A DNA stretch of 64,000 nucleotides from Quadrisphaera setariae (GCF_008041935.1 NZ_VKAC01000005.1:1-64000), one strand, 5' to 3'; numbered from the stretch's first letter, positions 7,895-16,322 are shown. Program-made: numbers and translations. The notes: generated by a model not told the origin, from the sequence alone.

Positions 7895-8638
7895 ATGAGG
7901 ACGAGGCGCTTCCGAGGACGACTGGCGGCGGCGGCGGCGGTGGTGGCGCTCGCCGCCGTCGGGCTGACCCCCGCGGCGGCCCAGGCCGCGGAGGGTGACA
8001 AGAACGACCGCGTCGTCGAGCAGTGGTACGTCGACTTCCTCCAGCGCCCCGCCGGCCAGTCGCAGGCGCAGGCCGGACGGCAGTTCTGGACCGACAGGCT
8101 CAACGCTGGGGACTCGCGCCTGCGCATCCTCGAGTCCATCCAGAGCTCGCAGGAGTTCGCCGACGTCACCGTCGGCGGCTACTACCGCAAGTACCTGGCC
8201 CGAGCCGCCGACGACCGCGGCGCCGACTTCTGGAAGAACGGCGTGCGGGCCGACATGGAGCCCGAGTGGGTGGAGCAGAACATCCTGGCCTCCCAGGAGT
8301 TCGCCGACAGGTCGGGCCGCAACCCCGTCGACGAGTGGTACGCCGCCGTCCTCGACACGTCCGGCACCGACCCGGCGAACGCCGGCGAGGAGGAGTACTG
8401 GGTGGCCCGCGCCAAGCAGGTCGGCTCCCTGACCGCGGTCCGGGAGATCTGGTACTCCGGCGAGGCGGTGGACGAGCGGGTGCGCGCCGCCTACGCGGGT
8501 CTGCTGGGACGCACCGGCGGCTCGGTCAGCACCAACGAGGTCGACTACTGGGACAAGACGGCGGTCGCCGGGCGGCTGGCCTTCCAGGACCAGATCGCGA
8601 CGTCGGACGAGTACGCGGCCCGGGCCCAGACCCGCTGA
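7895..8638 (+). CDS. Secreted DUF4214 repeat protein
   Basis: A 247-residue protein with a Sec signal peptide (basic start, hydrophobic Ala/Val core, likely cleavage after AQA near residue 31). The mature part is about three DUF4214 repeats with the pattern Y-x2-FL-x-R-x-A-D-x2-G-x2-FW followed by I-x2-S-x-EFA. DUF4214 is found in bacterial surface and S-layer-like proteins, often with calcium-type repeats, which are absent here. AGGGTGG precedes the ATG. It stands alone, 103 bp after the helicase pair and convergent with the next gene. Its role is unknown beyond being exported. Confidence 0.8.
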   Translation: MRTRRFRGRLAAAAAVVALAAVGLTPAAAQAAEGDKNDRVVEQWYVDFLQRPAGQSQAQAGRQFWTDRLNAGDSRLRILESIQSSQEFADVTVGGYYRKYLARAADDRGADFWKNGVRADMEPEWVEQNILASQEFADRSGRNPVDEWYAAVLDTSGTDPANAGEEEYWVARAKQVGSLTAVREIWYSGEAVDERVRAAYAGLLGRTGGSVSTNEVDYWDKTAVAGRLAFQDQIATSDEYAARAQTR

Positions 8639-8653
8639 GCCCGACGCCCTCGG

Positions 8654-9400
8654 TCAGGCGGCCCGGGCGAGCACCACGCCCCCGTTCGCCGTGGCGGCGG
8701 CCACGCGGGCGGCGGCGTGGTCGTCCAGGGCCAGCACCACCGCGGTGCCGCCGCCCCCGCTGGCGAGCAGCCCCGTGGTGAGCGGGTCGCTGCTGACCAC
8801 GAGGACCGTCGCGCTGCGCACGAGCACGCCGTCGGGCTGCGGCGCGCCCTCGTCGTCGTCCTCAGCGGGCAGCGGCGGGCCCTCCGGAGAGGCCGCGAGC
8901 ACCGCCACCCGCGCGCCCGGCACCACCAGGCCGTCCGGCAGCGGTGAGCTGACAGCCACTGGCACGGCCACCTGACCGGGGGCGAGGGAGGCGAGCAGGT
9001 CGCCACCGGAGAGCCTCACGTCCGTGATGACCTCACCCCGGCGCACCGGGGCGGCCAGGCGTGCGTCCGCCGCGCGGCCGTCGGCGCCCGCGTCGGCGGG
9101 GGCCAGCGCGCCGGACGGCACCGCCGAGGACGGCAGCGTCGCCGCTCGCGAGCCCGCCGCGACCGGCGACCCGGCCGGCAGGTCGTCGGTGGCCACGAGC
9201 ACCTGCACCCCGTCGACGGCGTCGTCCTGGGGCACCAGCGCCATCGCCACCAGACCCGTCGCGCAGGCCAGCAGCAGCGCGGCCAGCGGCCTGCGCGAGC
9301 GGCGCAGCACCCGCCGGAGCCGACGCCGGCCCGCGCCCTGCGCGCGCGGGGACGGGGTGGCGTGCTGGCGCTGGGGCGGTGGCCAGGTGGCGGTGGTCAT
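8654..9400 (-). CDS. SAF-domain membrane protein (CpaB/RcpC-like)
   Basis: A 248-residue protein with a basic cytoplasmic start, one membrane helix (about 38-58) and an SAF domain (VLVATDDLPAGSPV onward), then an RcpC-like region (VAVPVAVSSPLPDGLVVPGARVAV). SAF proteins such as CpaB take part in Flp/tad pilus assembly. No other pilus gene is near, so it may be an orphan or work with pilus genes elsewhere. The ATG at 9400 is chosen; a longer frame runs to 9547 but crosses a 24-bp tandem repeat and the terminator of the next gene. Confidence 0.75.
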   Translation of the reverse strand: MTTATWPPPQRQHATPSPRAQGAGRRRLRRVLRRSRRPLAALLLACATGLVAMALVPQDDAVDGVQVLVATDDLPAGSPVAAGSRAATLPSSAVPSGALAPADAGADGRAADARLAAPVRRGEVITDVRLSGGDLLASLAPGQVAVPVAVSSPLPDGLVVPGARVAVLAASPEGPPLPAEDDDEGAPQPDGVLVRSATVLVVSSDPLTTGLLASGGGGTAVVLALDDHAAARVAAATANGGVVLARAA

Positions 9401-9490
9401 CACCGGAGCGTCACGGCTGCTCAGCACGCGCCGCTGGGACCGCCGCCGAGCCTGTGGACAGCGCGGCTGCTCCAGCCCCCTGTGGGCGCG

Positions 9491-9550
9491 CGACAGCACG
9501 AGGTCGTCTGCGTGCGACAGCACGAGGTCGTCTGCGTGCGACAGCACGAC
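9491..9550. repeat. 24-bp tandem repeat, two and a half copies
   Basis: Units at 9491-9514 and 9515-9538 are identical, and 9539-9549 begins a third. The unit starts CGACAGCACGAGGTCG. It lies between the SAF gene and the Ruc-type gene and runs into the terminator hairpin. No coding role is likely. Confidence 0.85.
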
Positions 9551-9583
9551 GCCCCGCCCGGTGGGTCACCGGGCGGGGCGTCG
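9547..9583 (-). terminator. Terminator hairpin of the zinc-ribbon gene
   Basis: A perfect 17-bp stem (9547-9563 with 9567-9583) with a 3-nt loop, starting 9 bp past the stop of the minus-strand gene at 9592. There is no T-run, which is normal for high-GC actinobacteria. Confidence 0.8.
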
Positions 9584-9591
9584 CAGGAGCG

Positions 9592-9954
9592 TCAGGACGA
9601 CGAGGAGCTGCTGCTCGCCGGGGTCGAGCTGCTCGAGGAGGTCGAGCTGGAGGACCCGCCGCTCGCGGGCGTCGAGGACGAGCTCGAGGAGCTGTCGCTG
9701 GAGGACGAGCTGGAGCCGGCCGAGCTGGAGCTGCTCGAGGAGGAGCCGGAGGAGCTCGACGAGCCGCCCTTGCCCTCCGAGCGGGAGTCGGTGCGGTAGA
9801 AGCCGCTGCCCTTGAAGACCACGCCCACGGCGTCGAAGCGCTTGCGCAGGCGGCCGGAGCACTCCGGGCACTCCGTCAGCGCGGCGTCGGAGAACGACTG
9901 CCGCACCTCGAGGCTGTGGTCGCAGGCGGTGCAGGTGTAGGCGTACGTGGGCAC
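9592..9954 (-). CDS. FmdB-family zinc-ribbon, Ser-rich protein (Ruc-type redox chaperone)
   Basis: A 120-residue protein. Residues 1-55 form a zinc ribbon with Cys8/Cys11 and Cys29/Cys32 (TYAYTCTAC, ECPEC). From about residue 62 the chain is a disordered tail made mostly of serine. The M. tuberculosis homologue Rv0991c (Ruc) is an oxidation-activated chaperone with a disordered C-terminus, co-regulated with the hsp60 and hsp70 genes. Here a CIRCE operator lies upstream, and the gene sits in the same neighbourhood as Rv0991c (cyclo-ligase, galU, moeA). The GTG start is set by homology (VPTYAYTC). The serine tail is longer and purer than I would expect. Confidence 0.85.
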   Translation of the reverse strand: MPTYAYTCTACDHSLEVRQSFSDAALTECPECSGRLRKRFDAVGVVFKGSGFYRTDSRSEGKGGSSSSSGSSSSSSSSAGSSSSSSDSSSSSSSTPASGGSSSSTSSSSSTPASSSSSSS

Positions 9955-10014
9955 GCTGGGGCTCCTCGGTTCACGACGACGACGGGCCACCGGGGGTGCG
10001 GCCCGCGCGAGGCG

Positions 10015-10041
10015 CTGGCACTCCGGCTGTCCGAGTGCCAA
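10015..10041 (-). promoter_or_regulatory. CIRCE operator (HrcA site)
   Basis: CTGGCACTC-N9-GAGTGCCAA is a full inverted repeat matching the CIRCE consensus TTAGCACTC-N9-GAGTGCTAA at 7 of 9 positions in each arm. Read on the minus strand, TAGCAT lies just before it and could be the -10 box, so bound HrcA would cover the transcription start of the Ser-rich zinc-ribbon gene. Confidence 0.85.
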
Positions 10042-10118
10042 TGCTAGCGCCGCGGGGCCGTCCGCGATTCCCTCACCGCCCACCCGGCCCACGGCGCCGT
10101 CCCGCTCGACCGACGCGC

Positions 10119-11663
10119 TCAGGACCCCGTGCGCTCCCGGCCCGGCGCGGGGCGCAGCTCCGGCACGCGCGCGGCCCCGGGCGCCCGCCACGCGGCCAGC
10201 CGGCCGCGCTCGGACAGGGCGAAGAGGCGCTCCTCGGTGAGCTCGCGCACCCCGGAGACCGCCACGACCAGCAGGTCGTCACCGCGCTGCAGAGTGGTGG
10301 TGCGGGTCGGCACGCGGGCGCGCCCGTCGCGCACGATCAGGGAGACCTCGGCGCCCTCGGGCAGGCGCAGCTCGAAGACCTCCAGGCCGTGCAGGTGCGA
10401 GCCAGGGCCGACCTTGACCTGCAGCACGTCGGCGCCGATCTCCTCCAGCGGGCTCGACTCCACCTCGAGGTCGCGCACGGCAGGCTCGCTGATCCCCAGG
10501 CGGCGCGCCACCCACGGCAGCGTGGGGGCCTGCACCAGCGTGAAGGCCACCACCAGCACGAACACCATCTCCACCACGCCCTCGGTGCCGGGCACGCCGG
10601 CCGCGGCGGGCACCGTGGCCAGCACGATGGGCACCGCGCCGCGCAGGCCGCCCCAGCTCAGCAGCACCTGGTCGCGCAGGGGCACCTTGAACCACGACAC
10701 CGACACGAGCACCGACAGCGGCCGGGCCACGAGCAGCAGGGCGAACCCCACCACGAGGGCGGGCACCACCTGGTCGGGGATGTCGGAGGGGGAGACGAGC
10801 AGCCCCAGCAGCACGAACAGCCCGATCTGCGCCAGCCAGCCGACGCCCTCGGCGAAGCCGCGGGTGGCCGGGCGGTGCGGCAGCTCGGCGTTGCCGAGCA
10901 CCAGCCCGGCGAGGTAGACGGCGATGAAGCCGGAGGTGTGCAGCTCCGCGCTCAGCCCGTAGGCGAGGGCGCACACGGCCAGCACGGTGATGGGGTAGAG
11001 GCCGGAGGCGGGCAGCGCCACGCGCCGCAGGCCCAGCGCCCCCAGCCAGCCCAGCGCCAGGCCGATGGCCGCGCCGCCCACCAGCTCCGCACCGGCCTCG
11101 AAGACCAGGAAGCCCCACCCGTGGGAGGACTCCCCGCCCAGCACGGCGGTGAGGGAGACGACGGCGATGACCACGGGCGCGTCGTTGAAGCCCGACTCCG
11201 CCTCCAGCAGGCCCCCCAGCCGGCTGGGCAGCGGCGCGCGGCGCAGCACGGAGAACACGGCGGCGGCGTCGGTGGAGGAGACCACCGCCCCCAGGAGCAT
11301 CCCGGTGGCCCAGTCGACGTCGAGCAGCCAGTGCGCGACGGTGCCGATGACGACGATCGAGACCACCGTGCCGAGGGTCGCCAGCAGCGCCGCCGGGGCG
11401 ATCGCCTGCCGGACCGAGGCCCACCGGGTGGTCAGGCCGCCTTCGGCGAGGATCAGCACGAGCGCGGCGTAGCCGAGCACCTGCGTGAGGTCGTAGTCGT
11501 CGAACTGGATGCCCAGCCCGTCCTCGCCGAGCGCCACGCCGAGCGCGAGGTAGAGCAGCAGCGACGGGGTGCCGGTGCCCACCGACAGCCGCACCGCGAA
11601 GACGGCGACCACCAGCACGAGGGCGCCGACGAGCACGGCGACGTTGAGGTCGTCGACCGTCAT
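10119..11663 (-). CDS. Potassium/proton or sodium/proton antiporter, CPA family with TrkA-C domain
   Basis: A 514-residue membrane protein with about 12-13 helices over residues 1-390, the CPA-type core (GAVVSSTDAAAVFSVLR and LEAESGFNDAPVV) and a C-terminal cytosolic TrkA-C domain (about 405-490). This layout matches NhaP2/CvrA-type antiporters, which export K+ or Na+ in exchange for H+ under nucleotide or pH control. Whether it carries K+ or Na+ cannot be settled here. GGGAGG precedes the ATG at 11663. The gene is not part of the Rv0991c-Rv0996 order, so it appears inserted between the chaperone and cyclo-ligase genes. Confidence 0.85.
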   Translation of the reverse strand: MTVDDLNVAVLVGALVLVVAVFAVRLSVGTGTPSLLLYLALGVALGEDGLGIQFDDYDLTQVLGYAALVLILAEGGLTTRWASVRQAIAPAALLATLGTVVSIVVIGTVAHWLLDVDWATGMLLGAVVSSTDAAAVFSVLRRAPLPSRLGGLLEAESGFNDAPVVIAVVSLTAVLGGESSHGWGFLVFEAGAELVGGAAIGLALGWLGALGLRRVALPASGLYPITVLAVCALAYGLSAELHTSGFIAVYLAGLVLGNAELPHRPATRGFAEGVGWLAQIGLFVLLGLLVSPSDIPDQVVPALVVGFALLLVARPLSVLVSVSWFKVPLRDQVLLSWGGLRGAVPIVLATVPAAAGVPGTEGVVEMVFVLVVAFTLVQAPTLPWVARRLGISEPAVRDLEVESSPLEEIGADVLQVKVGPGSHLHGLEVFELRLPEGAEVSLIVRDGRARVPTRTTTLQRGDDLLVVAVSGVRELTEERLFALSERGRLAAWRAPGAARVPELRPAPGRERTGS

Positions 11664-11804
11664 GGGGCCTCCCGTCGAGGTTCCGGCGGCGGCCGTGCGG
11701 CGCGCGAGGTGGGGTTGGGCGAACCGTACCGGCGCGCGGCCCCCTGATCGCGACGATCACGCCAGATCGGTCAGCCGTCGGTCAGCCGTCGGTCGGCTCG
11801 TCGG

Positions 11805-12422
11805 TCAGCGCAGGCGCGTCCACCCCGCTGGCGTGAGGGCGGCGTCCACGAGGACGTCGTGGGGCTCGCGCGGCAGCGCGCCCGCCGGCAGCAGCTCGGG
11901 CTCGCGCACGACCGCGGCGAGCCACGGCCTCTCCGGTGCGCCCTCCGGCGGCAGCAGGGCCAGCGTCCGGTCGTAGTGGCCGCCGCCCTGTCCCAGCCGC
12001 GTGCCGCTGCGGTCCACCGCGAGCGCCGGCAGCAGCACCACCGCCGCGCCCTCCAGCCCCTCGGGGCGCGACCCGCTGCCGGCAGCGCTGTCGACGCCGT
12101 CGACCTCCCACGCCAGCGGGGCGTCGCCCACGACCACCGGGAGGAGGACGACGACGCCCCGCGCGGCCAGCGCCGCCCGCAGGCCGCGGGTGCCCGGCTC
12201 GGTGGGCAGGGAGTCGTACAGCGCCACGACGGCGCCGGGCGCCAGCGCCACCAGCGGCGACCCCTCGGCCAGCGCTGCGGCGGCGACAGCGGCGTCGAGG
12301 CCGCAGCGCTCGTCGTCGTCGAGGCGGCGCCGGGCTGCGCGGACCTCGGCGCGCAGCGCCGGCTTCCCGGCCGTCGTCCGGGTGGCCCTGTCCACCGGGT
12401 GGCCCTGCGGCGCGTCGTCCAC
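11805..12422 (-). CDS. 5-formyltetrahydrofolate cyclo-ligase
   Basis: A 205-residue enzyme that converts 5-formyl-THF to 5,10-methenyl-THF with ATP. The family hallmark LGQGGGHYDRTLALL is intact, together with the N-terminal basic segment (KPALRAEVRAARRRL) and the closing EPHDVLVDAALTPAGWTRL. The start is a GTG at 12422, only 47 bp from the divergent galU start, so both promoters share that gap. This divergent pair is conserved in many actinobacteria (Rv0992c/Rv0993). Confidence 0.9.
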   Translation of the reverse strand: MDDAPQGHPVDRATRTTAGKPALRAEVRAARRRLDDDERCGLDAAVAAAALAEGSPLVALAPGAVVALYDSLPTEPGTRGLRAALAARGVVVLLPVVVGDAPLAWEVDGVDSAAGSGSRPEGLEGAAVVLLPALAVDRSGTRLGQGGGHYDRTLALLPPEGAPERPWLAAVVREPELLPAGALPREPHDVLVDAALTPAGWTRLR

Positions 12423-12457
12423 GGTCGCCGATCCTGCCTCGTGTGGCGCCGCCCCGA

Positions 12458-12463
12458 TAGCCT
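12458..12463 (+). promoter_or_regulatory. -10 box of galU, probably leaderless
   Basis: TAGCCT lies 6 nt before the galU ATG with no ribosome binding site in between. It is identical in sequence and spacing to the box at 3702. Confidence 0.5.
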
Positions 12464-12469
12464 CGACGC

Positions 12470-13453
12470 ATGAGTCCTGCTGGCACGCCTGCTGGTCCGC
12501 GTCCGATCCGCAAGGCGGTCATCCCCGCCGCGGGCCTGGGCACGCGCTTCCTGCCCTTCACCAAGTCGACGCCCAAGGAGATGCTGCCGGTCGTCGACAA
12601 GCCGGCCATCCAGTACGTGGTGGAGGAGGCCGTCTCCGCGGGCCTGACCGACGTGCTGCTCGTGGTGGGCCGCACCAAGCGGCCCCTGGAGGACCACTTC
12701 GACGTGGTCCCCGAGCTGGAGCAGAACCTCGCGGCCAAGGGCGATGAGAAGAAGCTCGCGCTGGTGCACGAGACCACCGAGCTGGCCGACGTGCACTACG
12801 TGCGCCAGCACCAGGCCAAGGGCCTCGGCCACGCCGTGCTCACCGCCAAGGCGCACGTGGGCTCCGAGCCCTTCGCGGTGCTCCTGGGCGACGACCTCAT
12901 CGACGAGCGCGACCCGCTGCTCGCCCGCCTCGTGGAGGTCCAGGGCCAGCACGGCGGCTCCGTGGTGGCGCTGCTGGAGGTGCCGCGCGAGAACGTGGGC
13001 ATGTACGGCTGCGCCGAGCTCCTCGACGACCCGTCCACGCAGGGCGAGGACGACGTCGTGACCCTCAAGGGCATGGTCGAGAAGCCGGACCCGGCCGACG
13101 CGCCCAGCAACCTCGCGGTGATCGGCCGCTACGTGCTCCACCCGGCCGTCTTCGAGGTGCTCGAGCAGACCGCGCCCGGCAAGGGCGGCGAGATCCAGCT
13201 GACCGACGCCCTCGAGGCGCTCGCCGGGATGCCCGCGGAGGCCGGCGGCGGCCTGCGCGGCGTCGTCTTCCGCGGCCGCCGCTACGACACCGGCGACAAG
13301 CTCGACTACCTCAAGGCCGTGGTGCGCCTGGCCTCGGGCCGCGAGGACCTCGGCGGGGAGTTCAACTCCTGGCTGTCGGAGTGGGTGGCGTCGGGCTTCG
13401 ACACCGAGCAGCCCACCCACGCCGCCGGCGACGCCCCGAGCCAGCAGGCCTGA
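12470..13453 (+). CDS. galU: UTP--glucose-1-phosphate uridylyltransferase
   Basis: A 327-residue nucleotidyltransferase that makes UDP-glucose for cell-wall, glycan and trehalose synthesis. The N-terminal signature KAVIPAAGLGTRFLP is followed by TKSTPKEMLPVVDKPAIQYVVEEA, then the LLGDDLI metal-binding loop and VEKPDP. The C-terminal FRGRRYDTGDKLDYLKA is typical of GalU. Length is normal. It begins the rightward run galU-moeA-moaC-mogA-GNAT and lies 6 bp before moeA. The gene order is the same as in mycobacteria and Streptomyces. Confidence 0.97.
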   Translation: MSPAGTPAGPRPIRKAVIPAAGLGTRFLPFTKSTPKEMLPVVDKPAIQYVVEEAVSAGLTDVLLVVGRTKRPLEDHFDVVPELEQNLAAKGDEKKLALVHETTELADVHYVRQHQAKGLGHAVLTAKAHVGSEPFAVLLGDDLIDERDPLLARLVEVQGQHGGSVVALLEVPRENVGMYGCAELLDDPSTQGEDDVVTLKGMVEKPDPADAPSNLAVIGRYVLHPAVFEVLEQTAPGKGGEIQLTDALEALAGMPAEAGGGLRGVVFRGRRYDTGDKLDYLKAVVRLASGREDLGGEFNSWLSEWVASGFDTEQPTHAAGDAPSQQA

Positions 13454-13459
13454 TCTCCG

Positions 13460-14692
13460 ATGCGCACGGTCGAGGAGCACCTGGCTGCCTGCCTGGCTGC
13501 TGTCTCCCCCCTCGCCCCCGTCGAGCTGGGCCTGCTGGACGCCGTGGACTGCGTGCTCGCGGAGGACGTCGTCGCGACGTCCTCGCTGCCCGCGTTCGAC
13601 GGCTCCGCGATGGACGGCTACGCCGTCCGCCACGCCGACGTCGCCTCGGCGGGCCCTGACGCGCCCGTCTCCCTGCCCGTGGTGGCCGACCTGCCCGCGG
13701 GGGTGCGCGAGGTCGCGCCCCTGGCGGCGGGCGCCGCCGCGCGCATCATGACCGGCGCGCCCGTCCCGCCCGGGGCGACCGCCGTGGTGCCCGTGGAGGA
13801 CACCGACGGCGGCGTGGCCACCGTCCTCGTGCGCCGCGCCGTGCGCGAGGGGCTCCACGTGCGCCGCGCCGGGGAGGACGTGCGCCCCGGTACCACGCTG
13901 GTCACGGCCGGCACGCGCCTGTCGGTGCGCCACGTGGCCCTGCTCGCCGCTGTCGGCCGCGAGCGCGCGCGGGTGCTGCCCGCGCCGCGCGTGGCGGTGC
14001 TCAGCACCGGCAGCGAGCTGGTCGAGCCGGGCCGCCCCGCGGGCTTCGGCCAGGTGGTCGACGCCAACTCCACCGCCCTGACCGCCGCCGCGCTCGACGT
14101 CGGCGCCCGCGCCACCCGCGTGGGCATCGTCGACGACGACCCCCAGCGCCTCATGTCCGTGCTGGAGGGCCAGCTGGAGGGCGCCGACGTGCTCATCACC
14201 TCCGGCGGTGTCAGCGCCGGCGCGTACGACGTGGTCAAGGAGGTGCTCAGCCGCCTGGGCACGGTGGAGTTCCACAAGGTGGCCATGCAGCCCGGCATGC
14301 CCCAGGGGCTCGGCCTGCTGACGCGCGGAGGCCACAGCGTGCCGATCTTCACCCTGCCCGGCAACCCCGTCAGCGCCTACGTCTCCTTCGAGGTGTTCGT
14401 GCGGCCGGCGCTGCGGCGGATGCTCGGCGAGGCCGAGCTGCACCGGCCCACCGTCGTCGCCACCGCCACGCAGGGCTGGTCCAGCCCGCCCGGCAAGCGC
14501 CAGTTCACCCGCGCCCTGGTCACCACCGACGACGACGGCCGCCCCCGCGTCCGCCCCGCGTCGGGCCCCGGCTCCCACCTGGTGTTCGGCCTCGCCGGCG
14601 CCAACGCCCTCGCCGTGACCGGCGAGGACACCACCTCGGTGGAGCCCGGGGACGTCGTGCGGTGCGTGCTGCTCGAGCGCGGACGACGATGA
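13460..14692 (+). CDS. moeA: Molybdopterin molybdotransferase MoeA
   Basis: A 410-residue enzyme that inserts molybdate into adenylated molybdopterin. Visible landmarks are the N-terminal PAFDGSAMDGYAVR, the linker region PVPPGATAVVPVEDT, the MoCF-binding core (VLSTGSELVEPG then TSGGVSAGAYDVVKE), LPGNPVSAYVSFE and the C-terminal beta-barrel domain. It starts 6 bp after galU and is followed by moaC and mogA, so it belongs to a molybdenum-cofactor operon. Confidence 0.96.
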   Translation: MRTVEEHLAACLAAVSPLAPVELGLLDAVDCVLAEDVVATSSLPAFDGSAMDGYAVRHADVASAGPDAPVSLPVVADLPAGVREVAPLAAGAAARIMTGAPVPPGATAVVPVEDTDGGVATVLVRRAVREGLHVRRAGEDVRPGTTLVTAGTRLSVRHVALLAAVGRERARVLPAPRVAVLSTGSELVEPGRPAGFGQVVDANSTALTAAALDVGARATRVGIVDDDPQRLMSVLEGQLEGADVLITSGGVSAGAYDVVKEVLSRLGTVEFHKVAMQPGMPQGLGLLTRGGHSVPIFTLPGNPVSAYVSFEVFVRPALRRMLGEAELHRPTVVATATQGWSSPPGKRQFTRALVTTDDDGRPRVRPASGPGSHLVFGLAGANALAVTGEDTTSVEPGDVVRCVLLERGRR

Positions 14693-14707
14693 GCCGGTGA
14701 TGACGCG

Positions 14708-15220
14708 ATGACGCAGCAGCAGCCGAGCCAGAAGGGGTTCCCCCACCTCGACACCGGCGGCAACGCCCGCATGGTCGACGTGACCGGCAAGGACGTCACC
14801 GTCCGGGAGGCCCGCGCCGAGGGGTTCGTCGTCTGCTCCGCGGAGGTCGTGGCGGCGCTGCTCGACGGGACCGTGCCCAAGGGCGACGCGCTCGCGGTGG
14901 CGCGCATCGCCGGCATCCAGGCGGCCAAGCGCACCCCCGAGCTCGTGCCGCTGGCGCACCCGGTGGCGGTGCACGCCGTGGACGTCGTCGCCGAGGTGGT
15001 CCCGGACGTCGGCGCGGCCGGTGGTCGGCAGGGCGTCGCGCTCATGGCGACCGTGCGCACCGCCGACCGCACCGGCGTGGAGATGGAGGCCCTCACCGCC
15101 GTGGCGGTGGCCGGCCTGGCCCTGGTGGACATGGTCAAGGGCCTCGACCGGCGCGCGGAGATCACCGACGTCCGCGTGGTGGCCAAGAGCGGAGGGCGCT
15201 CCGGTGACTGGCACCGCTGA
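14708..15220 (+). CDS. moaC: Cyclic pyranopterin monophosphate synthase MoaC
   Basis: A 170-residue enzyme of the first step of molybdenum-cofactor synthesis, acting after MoaA to give cyclic pyranopterin monophosphate. Family motifs are present: FPHLDTGGNARMVDVTGK, the GDALAVARIAGIQAAKRT stretch, LVPLAHP with its catalytic His, and GVEMEALTAVAVAGLALVDM. The GC-poorer linker before it is only 15 bp. The end overlaps mogA by 17 bp, so the two are coupled. No moaA, moaD or moaE is in the window. Confidence 0.96.
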   Translation: MTQQQPSQKGFPHLDTGGNARMVDVTGKDVTVREARAEGFVVCSAEVVAALLDGTVPKGDALAVARIAGIQAAKRTPELVPLAHPVAVHAVDVVAEVVPDVGAAGGRQGVALMATVRTADRTGVEMEALTAVAVAGLALVDMVKGLDRRAEITDVRVVAKSGGRSGDWHR

Positions 15221-15719
15221 GGGCGCCGCTGCGCCGGCGGCCCGGGCGCTGGTCGTCACGGTGAGCAACCGCGCGGCGGATGGCGTCTACGCCGACACCG
15301 CCGGCCCTGTGCTCGTCGAGGGGCTGCGCGCCGCCGGGCTGGCGGTGGAGGGCCCGCAGGTGGTCCACGACGGCGAGCCCGTGGGCGCTGCCCTGCGGGC
15401 GGCGGTGGCCGCGGGCTTCGACGTCGTCGTCACCACCGGCGGCACGGGGCTGAACCCGCACGACGAGACCCCCGAGCAGACCGCGCCCCTGCTCGACCGG
15501 CTGGTGCCCGGCATCGCCGAGGCGCTGCGCGCCACCGGCCTGGCCAAGGGCGTGCCGACGGCGGTGCTCTCCCGCGGGCTGGCCGGGATGGCGGGCCGCA
15601 CGCTGGTGGTCAACGTGGCCGGCTCGCCCGGGGCCTGCCGCGACGCCGTCGAGGTGCTCGCCGCGGTGCTGCCGCACGCCGTCGACCAGCGCCGCGGCGG
15701 AGACCACCCCCGGTCATGA
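15204..15719 (+). CDS. mogA: MogA/MoaB-family molybdopterin adenylyltransferase
   Basis: A 171-residue protein that activates molybdopterin by adenylation ahead of MoeA. The MoCF-binding core is clear: VVTVSNRAADGVYADTAGP at the start, VVTTGGTGLNPHDETPEQT in the middle, and LSRGLAGMAGRTLVVNVAGSPGA near the end. The start is a GTG at 15204 inside the moaC reading frame, chosen because the conserved region follows directly. The stop overlaps the GNAT start (ATGA). Confidence 0.93.
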   Translation: MTGTAEGAAAPAARALVVTVSNRAADGVYADTAGPVLVEGLRAAGLAVEGPQVVHDGEPVGAALRAAVAAGFDVVVTTGGTGLNPHDETPEQTAPLLDRLVPGIAEALRATGLAKGVPTAVLSRGLAGMAGRTLVVNVAGSPGACRDAVEVLAAVLPHAVDQRRGGDHPRS

Positions 15720-16309
15720 CAGGGGCGGGCTGGCCGGCGGTCCTGCACGACGGCGAGGTGGTGCTGCGGCCGCTGCGCGTGCGCGACAGCTCCGCCTGGC
15801 GCGAGGTCCGCGCCGCCAACGGCGCCTGGCTGCGCCCGTGGGAGGCCACCAACCCCGACGGCGCCCCACCCGTGCGCACCTTCGCGGGCCTGGTGTGGGA
15901 GCTGTCCCGCCAGGGGCGCAGCGGCACGGCGATGCCGTTCGCCCTCGAGGTGGACGGCGCCTTCGCCGGGCAGGTCACCGCCGGGGGCATCGCCTGGGGG
16001 GCGATGCGGTCCGCGCACGTCGGGTACTGGATCGACGGGCGCCTCGCCGGCCGGGGGGTCGTGCCGCGGGCGGTGGCGCTCGTCGTCGACCACTGCCTGC
16101 GGGTGGGGCTGCACCGCGTCGAGGTGAACATCAGGCCGGAGAACGCCGCCAGCCTGCGCGTGGTGGAGAAGCTCGGCTTCCGCGACGAGGGGCTGCGGGA
16201 GCGGTTCCTGCACATCGACGGCGCCTGGCGCGACCACCGCACGTTCGCGCTGACCCGCGAGGATGTGCCCGAGGGCCTCATGGCCCGCTACCGCGCCACC
16301 CACCCCTGA
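15716..16309 (+). CDS. GNAT-family N-acetyltransferase, RimJ/RimL type
   Basis: A 197-residue acetyltransferase. It has the RimJ-like N-terminus (LRPLRVRDSSAWREVR) and the acetyl-CoA loop GRGVVPRAVALVVD, written here as AGRGVVPRA, followed by GLHRVEVNIRPENAASLRVVEKLGF and GLRERFLHIDGAWRDH. RimJ-type enzymes acetylate protein N-termini, including ribosomal proteins. It is coupled to mogA by an ATGA overlap. The M. tuberculosis counterpart at this place is Rv0995 (annotated rimJ). The true substrate is unknown. It ends the operon, before a palindrome-rich convergent gap. Confidence 0.9.
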   Translation: MTGAGWPAVLHDGEVVLRPLRVRDSSAWREVRAANGAWLRPWEATNPDGAPPVRTFAGLVWELSRQGRSGTAMPFALEVDGAFAGQVTAGGIAWGAMRSAHVGYWIDGRLAGRGVVPRAVALVVDHCLRVGLHRVEVNIRPENAASLRVVEKLGFRDEGLRERFLHIDGAWRDHRTFALTREDVPEGLMARYRATHP

Positions 16310-16322
16310 ACTGCGCCCTTTC

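Noticed and set aside
9401-9547. N-terminal extension of the SAF protein
   Set aside because: The extra codons translate the tandem repeat (LSHADDLV twice) and begin at the edge of the terminator stem; the ATG at 9400 is a better start.
9491-9550. CRISPR-like array
   Set aside because: Units are directly adjacent with no spacers, only two and a half copies exist and no cas gene is near.
11771-15268. An 1165-codon minus-strand open frame
   Set aside because: It runs antisense through galU, moeA and moaC, which have clear motifs, and its product is His/Arg/Gly-rich noise.
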